Notes under the pieces: model-generated
The model's database searches: none
The model's input: only the letters and a program-made list of their open reading frames with translations
Told to the model about the DNA's origin: nothing
Source of the DNA: Legionellales bacterium
Lineage (GTDB): Bacteria; Pseudomonadota; Gammaproteobacteria; Comchoanobacterales; Comchoanobacteraceae
Direction: 5' to 3'
NCBI GenBank assembly: GCA_018664045.1
Contig: JABJPE010000036.1
Coordinates: 1-64,000 of the forward strand
DNA: 64,000 bases
Translations under genes and position numbers: made by a program
Shown: positions 1 through 8,102 of the stretch, in pieces
Numbering within the stretch: position 1 is the stretch's first letter
How the letters are laid out: the number at the start of each line of letters is the position of its first letter

Positions 1-464
1 ACAATATTTGGTTGCATGGCGACTATGTTAAATTAACAAGTAGAAATACATTAATTATTTATGGTAGGAGTGACGCAACCCTAAACCCATCTGGAGTCAG
101 AATTGGAACGGCAGAAATTTACAAACAAGTAAATAGTATAGACTGCATTCAAGATTCTGTAGCTATAGGTCAACTTTGGAAAAAAGACTCAAGAATAATA
201 TTGTTTGTTACACTGAAATCTAATAAATATTTAACTGAAAATCTAAAAAAAGAAATAAAAGAAAAAATAAAAACCCAATTGAGTTCACATCATATCCCCG
301 CTAGAATAATACATGTAAAAGACATACCCATAACTAAAAGCGGCAAAATAATGGAGCTTGCAATTACCAGAATAGTAAATGGACTGCCTGTAGAAAATAT
401 AAATAGTATCGCCAACCCAGAGTCGCTAATAGAGTTTAAAAACTTAAAAGAACTAGCATCATAA
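1..464 (+). CDS. Acetoacetyl-CoA synthetase, C-terminal part (5' end outside window)
   Basis: The reading frame is open from the left edge (codons begin at base 3) and stops at 464, so only the last ~153 residues are seen. The motif YGRSDATLNPSGVRIGTAEIY is typical of acetoacetyl-CoA synthetases of the ANL adenylating superfamily. The C-terminal PITKSGKIME holds the Lys that in this family takes part in adenylate formation. The enzyme activates acetoacetate to acetoacetyl-CoA with ATP in the cytosol and links ketone-body or polyhydroxybutyrate turnover to acetyl-CoA. A TTG at 12 lies inside the protein (the frame reads N-I-W-L-H-G-D across it), so it is not a start. Confident on family; another acyl-CoA ligase is less likely. 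Confidence 0.85.
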   Translation, partial: NIWLHGDYVKLTSRNTLIIYGRSDATLNPSGVRIGTAEIYKQVNSIDCIQDSVAIGQLWKKDSRIILFVTLKSNKYLTENLKKEIKEKIKTQLSSHHIPARIIHVKDIPITKSGKIMELAITRIVNGLPVENINSIANPESLIEFKNLKELAS

Positions 465-502
465 TATACCTATAAAAAACAGCTAGATTTATCAAGCTAA
501 GG

Positions 503-542
503 CATGTTAACTTAACTTATCATAATCAGGAGAGCTATCAAT
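503..542 (+). repeat. Leader-like repeat, copy 1 (resembles minC leader)
   Basis: This 40-base stretch matches the bases just upstream of minC (1934-1972) in about 31 of 40 aligned columns. The match includes an exact 10-base block, CAGGAGAGCT, that holds the Shine-Dalgarno sequence. In this copy no gene follows: where minC has ATG the copy reads ATA. The rest of the 465-743 gap holds no recognisable gene, only the promoter at 670-698. Confidence 0.5.
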
Positions 543-669
543 AGCCTATTCAACACCGGAGTCCAACTTTATTAGGCCCGTGTTTTGCCAAACAAACTTC
601 TCTTGAAGTTAAATATCCAAATTTCTTATTGCCTTATTCTTAAATTCATTTTTAATAGTTAATTATGTG

Positions 670-698
670 TTGTATACGCAAAAATTATGCATTAATAT
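670..698 (+). promoter_or_regulatory. Putative sigma70 promoter of the 744 gene
   Basis: TTGTAT (670-675), a 17-base spacer and TAATAT (693-698) form a reasonable -35/-10 pair about 45 bases before the start codon of the downstream gene. Confidence 0.4.
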
Positions 699-743
699 CT
701 ACCCTATAGTTTAAATCTTAAGGTTTATGTAGGAGGACTATTT

Positions 744-1769
744 ATGAGCAATGAATATAACACTAAAGACGCAGATCTAAATAATGCAAGCAAGGTCACA
801 CCACAAAGTACGCCATCTGTATTTGATGGCAATATAAAAAAAGCAGGTCTAACGCTATCACCAACGGATATGCTTCCAGAACCAGTTCAAGCACGGGAAC
901 TAGGGCTTTGCATGGAAAAAATAGAAGGACCCTCTGCTGAAATTAAAGCAATGGGATCCTCGCTAGTATCACAAAAGGAGGTAAATAAGCTAATCAACTT
1001 AGTAATGAAAGGCGAAGAAACTAATGCAAAAACTTTAATTAAAAATCACCCAGAAATTTTACTGCAAAAAGGCACAGGTAAAGACCCGGCAGGTAGGACC
1101 TTTGAGAATATAACAGCCTTCCAATATGCGCTGTGGGCATTAGACTGGTATATGTGGGAAATGATGCTGCCGCATATGGACACATCAAAGGCTCGCGAGC
1201 AATATGATGCTCTTATGATCTATGGCACAGAATATGGCAAGCAATTTGACTTTAATCCACTTATAGAAGCTATCCAAACTTATATAGATAAATTTGATAA
1301 CTGGGACAAGGATCAATGCCGTAAGCATTGGGGGATTGAAGTCGGAGGCGCGCAGCGCCTGCTGCCTATGCACGTCGTACAGGAGTACTGCCGCACTGAC
1401 AGATCATTTGATCCATGCCCTAACTTTAGTGAAGGCGCGAGGGGCACCAGGTTTACGGTGCAAATATTATCTAAATCGTTCGAGAGATTTTTTCCTAACA
1501 AAGAATTTACGTCCAGCGACTGGTTTTCATCAGAATTAGGTTGGACACGCGGAGGATCGGAAATATGTTACGGCGGCATAAGTCGTGTAGGTTATATTAC
1601 ATATCCGTATTTTTTGGATTATGTGGATTATTGGCTACAAGGCCCAATTACACCCACTAAGGCCGACCCCAAAGCTATTGGTGAATTATTTGGTGTACGC
1701 AAGGAACAGATTAAAAAGCTGGGAGAAAGTCTGCAGGTTGGCAATAGTATCTCAAAGCTAGGATCATAG
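744..1769 (+). CDS. Candidate secreted effector-like protein, function unknown
   Basis: The product is 341 residues with a strong ribosome site (AGGAGG at 731-736) before ATG. There is no signal peptide or membrane segment. Residues ~80-145 (from LVMKGEETNAKTLIKNHPEI through AFQYALWALDWYMWEMMLPHM) resemble a helical, ankyrin-like segment that I recall from many uncharacterised Legionella/Coxiella-type proteins, some of them Dot/Icm effectors. The C-terminal half is rich in Gly, aromatic residues and Cys and is not recognised. The middle of the gene (about 1320-1560) is visibly richer in G+C than its neighbours, which fits horizontal origin. It sits alone, upstream of minCDE, with a hairpin after it. 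Effector status is inference from family resemblance and gene context. Confidence 0.5.
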   Translation: MSNEYNTKDADLNNASKVTPQSTPSVFDGNIKKAGLTLSPTDMLPEPVQARELGLCMEKIEGPSAEIKAMGSSLVSQKEVNKLINLVMKGEETNAKTLIKNHPEILLQKGTGKDPAGRTFENITAFQYALWALDWYMWEMMLPHMDTSKAREQYDALMIYGTEYGKQFDFNPLIEAIQTYIDKFDNWDKDQCRKHWGIEVGGAQRLLPMHVVQEYCRTDRSFDPCPNFSEGARGTRFTVQILSKSFERFFPNKEFTSSDWFSSELGWTRGGSEICYGGISRVGYITYPYFLDYVDYWLQGPITPTKADPKAIGELFGVRKEQIKKLGESLQVGNSISKLGS

Positions 1770-1775
1770 AGGCAT

Positions 1776-1803
1776 GGTAACCCATTTGTTAATGGGTTCT
1801 ACC
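1776..1803 (+). terminator. Hairpin after the effector-like gene
   Basis: ACCCAT (1780-1785) pairs with ATGGGT (1792-1797) over a 6-base loop. GGTA (1776-1779) and TACC (1800-1803) extend the stem across a 2-base bulge. It starts 7 bases after the stop codon. There is no T-tract, so it could be a weak terminator or an mRNA 3'-end structure. Confidence 0.4.
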
Positions 1804-1933
1804 GAACAAATAACTATAAGCAGGGTTTATACTGTCAGATACAATTCACTCTTTTTGATAACTTGCCCACTTTAAAATTCGTCCTTTAAATAGCAGAACC
1901 ATCTGAAAAACATCTGGCTTTAACAAATAAAAA

Positions 1934-1972
1934 CATGTTACCTTAACCTTCTGAAAACAGGAGAGCTTCAAT
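1934..1972 (+). repeat. Leader repeat, copy 2 (minC leader and ribosome site)
   Basis: This is the functional-looking copy of the repeat at 503-542. It contains CAGGAGAGCT followed by the minC start codon at 1971. The related string AGGCATG[T/G]TAAC occurs at about 500-511 and again at about 1770-1781. Confidence 0.5.
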
Positions 1973-2642
1973 GATCATTAGCAGCAGTATTAAGGATGCA
2001 TTTAATCTAAAAGTTAATCTTATGCCCACTTTAATATTAGAAATATTTTTTGGTGATTATCAAGCTTTCAAAACTCAACTACAAAATAGCATTGAAAAAG
2101 CTCCTAAAATGTTTGATGGAGCGTCTATTTTAATTGATTTTTCTAAGTTTAATGCAAATGATGAGTTTGATATTAAAAGGATTAAAGGCCTACTAAAAGC
2201 ATGCAGCATAACACTCATAGGCGTTAAAAATTGTCCGGATACTCTAAAAGCACAAATGACCGATAGTCATACGAATATAATATATGACAATAAAAACATA
2301 AGAAAACCAGATGCGCAAAAACAGCATAGCACTATCGTCCATAAAAAAACGATAAGATCTGGACAACAAATATACGCTAAGAATGCAGATTTAATAATAT
2401 TCGGCTCTGTTAGCCCCGGCGCTGAAATCATTGCAGATGGTAGCATTTATCTATACGGTGTTCTACGCGGCAAAGCTATAGCAGGCGCTAACAACAATAA
2501 AGACGCAAGATTAATTATAAATGATTTTCAAGGTGAGTTAATTGCAATCGCAGGCAAGTATAAAACCGCAGATAGTATCACCCATAATACTGGACTGCAT
2601 ATTTATATGGAAAATGACACACTTGTTTTTGACGAAATATAA
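1971..2642 (+). CDS. minC: Septum site-determining protein MinC
   Basis: MinC blocks FtsZ ring assembly away from mid-cell after recruitment to the membrane by MinD. The protein has 223 residues, the normal length. The N-terminal half (~1-105) is the FtsZ-interacting domain. The C-terminal half (~120-220) is the right-handed beta-helix with the conserved start RSGQQIYA and repeated turns such as GSVSPGAEIIADGSIYLYG, which binds MinD. ATG at 1971 is preceded by AGGAG at a good distance. It is the first gene of minC-minD-minE, with 126 bases before minD that may hold a further promoter. Confidence 0.95.
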   Translation: MIISSSIKDAFNLKVNLMPTLILEIFFGDYQAFKTQLQNSIEKAPKMFDGASILIDFSKFNANDEFDIKRIKGLLKACSITLIGVKNCPDTLKAQMTDSHTNIIYDNKNIRKPDAQKQHSTIVHKKTIRSGQQIYAKNADLIIFGSVSPGAEIIADGSIYLYGVLRGKAIAGANNNKDARLIINDFQGELIAIAGKYKTADSITHNTGLHIYMENDTLVFDEI

Positions 2643-2768
2643 CTCATAATAACATATAGATACGACCTGCGGTTAGCACTAATGAGTATCTTGGAAAAAA
2701 ATAGTTTAAATAATACATTATTCTGAGTTATATTATTATACATAATTTTTACTAAACAGAGGGAATAA

Positions 2769-3596
2769 ATGAGTCAAGTAATAGTAGTAACGTCAGGTAA
2801 AGGTGGCGTAGGAAAAACAACTACAAGTGCGGCTATCAGCACTGGATTAGCAATTTATGGTTATAAGACAGTAGTGATAGATTTTGATGTTGGACTTCGC
2901 AATTTAGACTTGGTTATGGGGTGCGAACGCCGCGTAGTTTACGATATAGTAAATGTTATAAGTGGCGAGGCTAATCTTAAACAGGCCCTAATCAAAGACA
3001 AGAAGCATGAAAATTTATTTATCCTGCCAGCATCGCAAACAAGAGATAAAGACGCTCTAACTGACGAAGGTATTGAAAACATTATTAACCAGTTAAAACA
3101 AGACTTTGACTTCATCATTTGTGACTCTCCTGCCGGCATAGAAAAAGGAGCTATGTGCGCGATGTTTCATGCAGATCAAGCCGTCGTTGTAACTAATCCA
3201 GAAATTTCATCAGTTCGAGATTCAGATAGAATTTTAGGGATATTATCTAGCAAAACAAAGCGAGCAATTGATAATAACAAACCAATAAAGGAACATTTGC
3301 TTGTCACCAGATATTCTCCTGCAAGGGCAACTACTGGGGATATGCTCAATGTTAGTGATATCTGTGAAATACTTTCAATTCCTTTGCTTGGTGTAATTCC
3401 AGAGTCCCAATCTATTTTAAAAGCATCGAATCTTGGAGTACCAGTTACTAATGATTACCAGTCTGATGCTGGACTAGCATATAACGATGCAATAAAAAGA
3501 TTATTAGGTAAAAAAGTTCCAATGAAATTTATAAAAGACAATACTAAAAAAGGAATTTTAGATTTAATTTTTAAACGTAGTAAAAGCAGAGCATAA
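2769..3596 (+). CDS. minD: Septum site-determining ATPase MinD
   Basis: MinD is a deviant Walker-A ATPase that dimerises on the inner membrane, recruits MinC and is released by MinE, giving pole-to-pole oscillation. KGGVGKTT with signature Lys11 and Lys16 is intact. Switch II (DSPAGIE) is also present. The last residues (GILDLIFKRSKSRA) form the amphipathic membrane-targeting helix. At 275 residues it has the usual length. It begins ATG at 2769 after GAGGGAAT and lies 2 bases ahead of minE. Confidence 0.97.
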   Translation: MSQVIVVTSGKGGVGKTTTSAAISTGLAIYGYKTVVIDFDVGLRNLDLVMGCERRVVYDIVNVISGEANLKQALIKDKKHENLFILPASQTRDKDALTDEGIENIINQLKQDFDFIICDSPAGIEKGAMCAMFHADQAVVVTNPEISSVRDSDRILGILSSKTKRAIDNNKPIKEHLLVTRYSPARATTGDMLNVSDICEILSIPLLGVIPESQSILKASNLGVPVTNDYQSDAGLAYNDAIKRLLGKKVPMKFIKDNTKKGILDLIFKRSKSRA

Positions 3597-3598
3597 AT

Positions 3599-3862
3599 AT
3601 GAAAAGATTACTAAAGTTATTTAAAAGAAAAGATAGCAATGAAAGTGCCAACATCGCAATGGAGAGACTACAAATAATTGTATCTCACCGAAAAACATCA
3701 AATAAAAAAGATGAAAGTAACTATTTGCTCGATATGAAACAAGAATTGATCGACGTTATTGCTAAATATGTAAAAGTAGATGACAATAAAGTTAATGTTA
3801 ATCTTGAGAAAGTAGCTAACAATGATGTTCTAGAAATTAATATAGAACTACCACAAAGCTAG
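3599..3862 (+). CDS. minE: Cell division topological specificity factor MinE
   Basis: The product is 87 residues. The N-terminal KRLLKLFKRK is a membrane-targeting segment. The following ANIAMERLQIIVSHRK is the MinD-binding, ATPase-stimulating helix. The C-terminal part is the beta-rich dimerisation (topological specificity) domain. It starts 2 bases after minD, so it is translationally coupled. Together the three genes form a complete Min oscillator. Confidence 0.95.
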   Translation: MKRLLKLFKRKDSNESANIAMERLQIIVSHRKTSNKKDESNYLLDMKQELIDVIAKYVKVDDNKVNVNLEKVANNDVLEINIELPQS

Positions 3863-3880
3863 TAAATATAAGGAATATAA

Positions 3881-4951
3881 ATGACAAATGATGTTTTTAA
3901 GGGACCAAGTAACTACAACATAGTTGATAGTATTCAATCCAAAAATTATGGAGGGGTTCACATCTTTCATTGCAAGCAAAGCCAGCTTACCGCAATAATC
4001 GCTATTCACTCCACAAAAAGAGGCCCTGCTATTGGAGGGTGCCGATGCCTTGAGTACAGTGACACTAATTCTGCAATTGAAGACGCTATAAATCTGGGGC
4101 GCGCCATGAGTTATAAAGCAGCTATTCATGATCTACCTCATGGAGGCGGAAAGTCGGTGTTAATTAAACCTAAAAACATACATAATAGGCAGGCATATTT
4201 TCATAAATTCGCTGAATATGTGAATCAAATGTCTGGAAAATACATAACGTCAGTAGACAGTGGTACTAGCACTACAGATATGAATTATGTACTTGAAAAA
4301 ACAGAATTTGTCCTAGGATATAATAGGCAAGAGGAACATTATTCCAATGACCCATCAGTACTTACTGCTAAAGGAGTTAAGCACGCCATAAGTGCAGCCG
4401 TTTCGCATAAGCTAGGATCTGACCTAAAGGGAATAACTGTAGCTATACAAGGTGCTGGCAATGTAGGATCTATTCTATGCGAGCTCCTAATAAAGTCAGG
4501 TGCAAAAGTTAAAATATCAGACATTGATCAATCTAAAGTAAATGCACTCGTAGAAAAACACCAAGTAGAAGCAATAAGCAATAGTGACATTATTAGTACT
4601 GAATGTGATGTTCTGGCACCATGTGCGCTTGGTGGAGTGATAAATGAAGAGTCAATTGGCAACCTTAGATGTAAAATAATATGTGGTGCGGCAAATAATC
4701 AATTATCAGATTCAATGATTGCTGAATCACTCCATAAAATGGGGATATTATATGTGCCAGATTATTTGGCAAATGGTGGTGGCCTGATTTTTGTCGCATC
4801 TAATTATATTGGTGACACTGATGGGGTAATGCTAAGCAAAATAGATGCGATGCATGAGAGAGTAAAAAACATACTCTCAATTGCTAGCTCAGAACATAAA
4901 AGTGTACTAGAAGTTTGCAATAGATTGGCGTTGGAAAACATTGAAAGGTAG
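3881..4951 (+). CDS. Leucine dehydrogenase-type amino acid dehydrogenase
   Basis: The protein has 356 residues and belongs to the Glu/Leu/Phe/Val dehydrogenase superfamily. It would oxidatively deaminate a branched-chain amino acid with NAD+ to the 2-oxo acid plus ammonia. Catalytic-region lysines are visible at K79 (MSYKAAIHDL) and K91 (LPHGGGKSVL), and the Rossmann motif GAGNVG at 191-196. Length and GGGK context fit leucine/valine dehydrogenase better than glutamate dehydrogenase. It is immediately upstream of E1 alpha, E1 beta and E2 genes of a 2-oxo acid dehydrogenase, so its product would feed that complex. Phenylalanine dehydrogenase is a possible alternative. Confidence 0.85.
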   Translation: MTNDVFKGPSNYNIVDSIQSKNYGGVHIFHCKQSQLTAIIAIHSTKRGPAIGGCRCLEYSDTNSAIEDAINLGRAMSYKAAIHDLPHGGGKSVLIKPKNIHNRQAYFHKFAEYVNQMSGKYITSVDSGTSTTDMNYVLEKTEFVLGYNRQEEHYSNDPSVLTAKGVKHAISAAVSHKLGSDLKGITVAIQGAGNVGSILCELLIKSGAKVKISDIDQSKVNALVEKHQVEAISNSDIISTECDVLAPCALGGVINEESIGNLRCKIICGAANNQLSDSMIAESLHKMGILYVPDYLANGGGLIFVASNYIGDTDGVMLSKIDAMHERVKNILSIASSEHKSVLEVCNRLALENIER

Positions 4952-4955
4952 TAAT

Positions 4956-6014
4956 ATGATAAAGTCAGTAGTTGAATTTAAAGTTGAAACTATACAAATT
5001 CTAGACCATAACAGCTGCTTTCATGGCAATTATAAAGTTCTAGAACATGATTTATTAGCTATATACGAAAACATGGTTAGAACAAGATTATTCGACAAAA
5101 AAGCTATAGCTCTTCAGCGTACCGGCAATCTAGGAACATTCCCATCCTCCTATGGCCAAGAAGCAATTTATACTGTTATTGGCCATTTAATGAATAATAA
5201 TGATGTTTTATGTCCCTATTACAGAGATCAAGCGACATTTATTCAGAGAGGAATAAAACTGGAAGAAATATTAAGCTACTGGGGAGGAGATGAAAGAGGC
5301 AATGCTTATGAGAATCAAAGCCAAGATTTACCAATATCTGTGCCTATAGCATCCCAATGTTTGCATGCTGTTGGAGTTGGCTATGCAATTAAATATAAAA
5401 ATGAAAAAAAAGCCGTAATAACTACAATTGGTGAAGGAGGAACGTCTAAGGGTGATTTCTATGAGGCCATGAATTTTGCAGCCTTATACAACCTACCTGT
5501 TATTTTCATCATTAATAATAATAAGTGGGCTATATCAGTCCCAAGCGAAAAACAATCAGCAACTAAAACATATGCACAAAAGGCTATATCAGCTGGAATT
5601 GGTGCTGTTAAAGTTGATGGCAACGATGTTTTTTCACTACATTATGCAATAGATAACGCAATTCAAAAAGCAAGAAATGGTGATGGCCCTAGCGTTATAG
5701 AAGCAGAGACTTTTAGGCTATGCGACCATACTACAGCTGATGATGCTACTCGCTATATACCAAAAGAACAAATGGATGCGGCAAAAGGAAAAGAACCACT
5801 ATCCAGGCTTAAAAAACACCTTGAAAACAGTGGTCTATGGAATGAAAAGAAAGAAGAATCATTGCTAGAAAAAATGGCTAAAGAGATAAATGAAGCCGTA
5901 GAGATATATCTTAATACCCCACCACAAAAGCCAACAAGTATTTTAGAAAGTCTATATGATAAACTACCAGAAGCATTGCAAGATCAATATAATGAATTGG
6001 AAGAGATGGCATGA
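4956..6014 (+). CDS. 2-oxo acid dehydrogenase E1 component, alpha subunit
   Basis: This is the thiamine-diphosphate-dependent decarboxylase subunit of a heterotetrameric E1. The ThDP/Mg motif runs from GEGGTSKGD (about 159-167) to INNNK (about 186-190). The phosphorylation-loop-like segment FRLCDHTTADDATRY is also present. I place the start at ATG 4956 (352 residues). An in-frame TTG at 4941 overlaps the upstream stop and is less likely. The stop overlaps the next start as ATGA. It could be annotated as pyruvate dehydrogenase E1. The leucine-dehydrogenase neighbour favours a branched-chain 2-oxo acid substrate, which is inference. Confidence 0.88.
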   Translation: MIKSVVEFKVETIQILDHNSCFHGNYKVLEHDLLAIYENMVRTRLFDKKAIALQRTGNLGTFPSSYGQEAIYTVIGHLMNNNDVLCPYYRDQATFIQRGIKLEEILSYWGGDERGNAYENQSQDLPISVPIASQCLHAVGVGYAIKYKNEKKAVITTIGEGGTSKGDFYEAMNFAALYNLPVIFIINNNKWAISVPSEKQSATKTYAQKAISAGIGAVKVDGNDVFSLHYAIDNAIQKARNGDGPSVIEAETFRLCDHTTADDATRYIPKEQMDAAKGKEPLSRLKKHLENSGLWNEKKEESLLEKMAKEINEAVEIYLNTPPQKPTSILESLYDKLPEALQDQYNELEEMA

Positions 6015-6991
6015 AAAAAACAATAACATTGCTAGAAGCTATAAATCATGCATTAGACCACGCACTAAAAGCAGATGATAATGTAGTGCTCCTTGGCCAA
6101 GATATTGGGAAAAATGGAGGTGTGTTTAGAGCAACGGAAGGGCTACAAAGCACATATGGAGAAACCAGAGTAATTGATATGCCGCTGGCAGAAAATTTAA
6201 TTGCAGGCTCTGCAGTAGGTATGGCTACTCAGGGCCTAATACCTGTTGCTGAATTTCAATTTATGGGCTTTATATACCCTGCTTTAGACCAAATAATTAA
6301 CCATGCGTCTAGGATGAGAAATAGAACCAGAGGTAGATTAACATGCAAGGCCGTATTTAGGGCTCCCTACTGCGGTGGAATTGGAGCTCCTGAACACCAT
6401 TCAGAGAGCACAGAAGCTATGTTCGCACACATCCCTGGCATAAGGGTTGTAATCCCCTCTTCTCCAGCCAGAGCTTATGGCCTTCTATTAGCTGCAATTG
6501 CAAATCCAGACCCAGTTGTTTTTTTAGAGCCTAAAAAAATTTATAGATCAATTAAACAAGAAGTTGATTTAAACAATAAGCCTCTGCCACTAGACAAAGC
6601 CTTTGTACTAAAGGAAGGATCTGATTTAACAATTGTAAGCTGGGGAGCAACGCTAATTGAGGCGCAAAAAGCAGTTAATCAATTAGAAAAGCTAGATGTT
6701 AGCGTAGAGCTAATAGATCTAGCTACGATAAAACCAATAGACATTGGTACAATACTAGCGTCAGTGCAAAAGACAGGTAGAATTTTAATTGCACACGAAG
6801 CTGCAAAAACAGGTGGTGTCGGAGCTGAAATTTCAGCTCAACTAGCAGAAAAAGCACTACCATATCTACACGCTCCAATAAAAAGAGTCACCGGTTTTGA
6901 TGCTGTTATGCCCTACTTTAAGTTAGAAAATTATTTTTTACCAGATGCTAATAAGATAACAAATGCAGCTGCAGAACTAATGGAGTATTAA
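6011..6991 (+). CDS. 2-oxo acid dehydrogenase E1 component, beta subunit
   Basis: The product is 326 residues, standard for the beta chain. Transketolase-type features include GQDIGKNGGVFRATEGL near the N-terminus, the E-containing MPLAENLIAGSAVGMA segment, and the C-terminal transketolase domain (SWGATLIEAQKAV onward). It completes the E1 active site at the alpha/beta interface. Translation is coupled to the alpha gene by a 4-base overlap, and the E2 gene starts 1 base after the stop. The substrate is either pyruvate or branched-chain 2-oxo acids, as for its partner. Confidence 0.92.
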   Translation: MKKTITLLEAINHALDHALKADDNVVLLGQDIGKNGGVFRATEGLQSTYGETRVIDMPLAENLIAGSAVGMATQGLIPVAEFQFMGFIYPALDQIINHASRMRNRTRGRLTCKAVFRAPYCGGIGAPEHHSESTEAMFAHIPGIRVVIPSSPARAYGLLLAAIANPDPVVFLEPKKIYRSIKQEVDLNNKPLPLDKAFVLKEGSDLTIVSWGATLIEAQKAVNQLEKLDVSVELIDLATIKPIDIGTILASVQKTGRILIAHEAAKTGGVGAEISAQLAEKALPYLHAPIKRVTGFDAVMPYFKLENYFLPDANKITNAAAELMEY

Positions 6992-6992
6992 T

Positions 6993-8102
6993 ATGAGTGA
7001 ATTCAAACTACCTGATCTTGGTGAGGGATTAGCTGAGGCAGTAATAAGAGAATGGCATATAGAAGAAGGGATAGAAATAGAAACAGATAGCCCATTAGTA
7101 ACGGTTGAAACAGCAAAAGCGATAGTTGAAGTTCCCTCCCCTAAATCTGGTGTAATAGCAAAAATCCATGCTAAATCAGGGAGCACGGTACAAACAGGAG
7201 CGCTAATAGTATCATTTGAATCAGATGATAAAAAAAATAGTGCAACCGTTGTAGGGCAACTTGAAGATACAAATGAAATTATAAATGAAAATCCTACCGG
7301 AATTAAAAATCCAATTAAACAAACACAAAACATTAAAGCAATGCCGGCTGCTAGATTATTTGCTAAAAAACACAACATTGACTTAAGCTGTGTAAACACA
7401 AGTAGTAATAGGATTATTAGTTTGCAAGATGTTGAAAAGCATATGGCATATAACCTAGAAATATCTAGGAAAAACATTACAAATAATATGTGCCTTATTA
7501 TGGAGAAATCAAAAGCATCTGTAGTGCCAGCAACAATACAAGATGACATCAATATAAGCGCCTGGAAAGGCAAACAAGACATTACCGTCAGAATTATTCA
7601 GGCTTTAGTCTTTGCAATTAAACAAGAGCCTAAACTAAACTCACACTTTGAAAATATATCGAAACAATTGATCGCTATTCCACAAATTAATATCGGTATT
7701 GCTATGCAAACTGAAAATGGACTTTTTGTTCCGACATTAACTAATTTACAAAATTCATTACCAGCGGATGCTATAAGAGACAAAATAGATAATCTAAAAA
7801 ATAAGGCGAAAACTATAAGCTTTGAACAGGAAGACTTGACTACTCCTAGTATAATTTTATCTAATATTGGTACAGTTGCAGGAAAGTATGCAACTCCAGT
7901 TGTTGTTCCACCTTCTGTAGCAATTATAGCTACTGGAATGATCAGGGCAATACCACACGTGGTTGGGTCAGATATTAAGATATGCAATATACTGCCTGTA
8001 TCTATCAGCTTTGATCATAGAGGAATAACTGGCTCTGACACAGCTCTATTTTTAAAACATTTTATGGCGAATTTATCACTAGATGTAGCTAGTCCAAATT
8101 AA
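6993..8102 (+). CDS. 2-oxo acid dehydrogenase E2, dihydrolipoamide acyltransferase
   Basis: The 369 residues carry one lipoyl domain (1-77, lipoylated Lys predicted at K42 in VETAKAIVEV), a peripheral-subunit-binding domain (~116-151, AMPAARLFAKKHNID) and an acyltransferase domain (~170-369). The active-site motif reads DHRGITG at 341-347. His342 is kept, but the Asp common in DHRxxDG is Thr346, a variant I recall from a gammaproteobacterial branched-chain-type subfamily. No E3 gene is in the window, so E3 must be supplied from elsewhere. The 3' end overlaps the convergent lpxK by 14 bases. Confidence 0.92.
   Translation: MSEFKLPDLGEGLAEAVIREWHIEEGIEIETDSPLVTVETAKAIVEVPSPKSGVIAKIHAKSGSTVQTGALIVSFESDDKKNSATVVGQLEDTNEIINENPTGIKNPIKQTQNIKAMPAARLFAKKHNIDLSCVNTSSNRIISLQDVEKHMAYNLEISRKNITNNMCLIMEKSKASVVPATIQDDINISAWKGKQDITVRIIQALVFAIKQEPKLNSHFENISKQLIAIPQINIGIAMQTENGLFVPTLTNLQNSLPADAIRDKIDNLKNKAKTISFEQEDLTTPSIILSNIGTVAGKYATPVVVPPSVAIIATGMIRAIPHVVGSDIKICNILPVSISFDHRGITGSDTALFLKHFMANLSLDVASPN

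Noticed and set aside
670-725. PmrA-like regulatory box (TTAAT-type half sites) before the effector-like gene
   Set aside because: One half site (ATTAATATC) is reasonable, but the second half does not match, and such AT-rich strings are common in this DNA.
6977-7582. 201-codon open frame on the minus strand inside E2
   Set aside because: It lies opposite a clear lipoyl acyltransferase gene, has a low-complexity hydrophobic translation and no ribosome site; it is a shadow frame.
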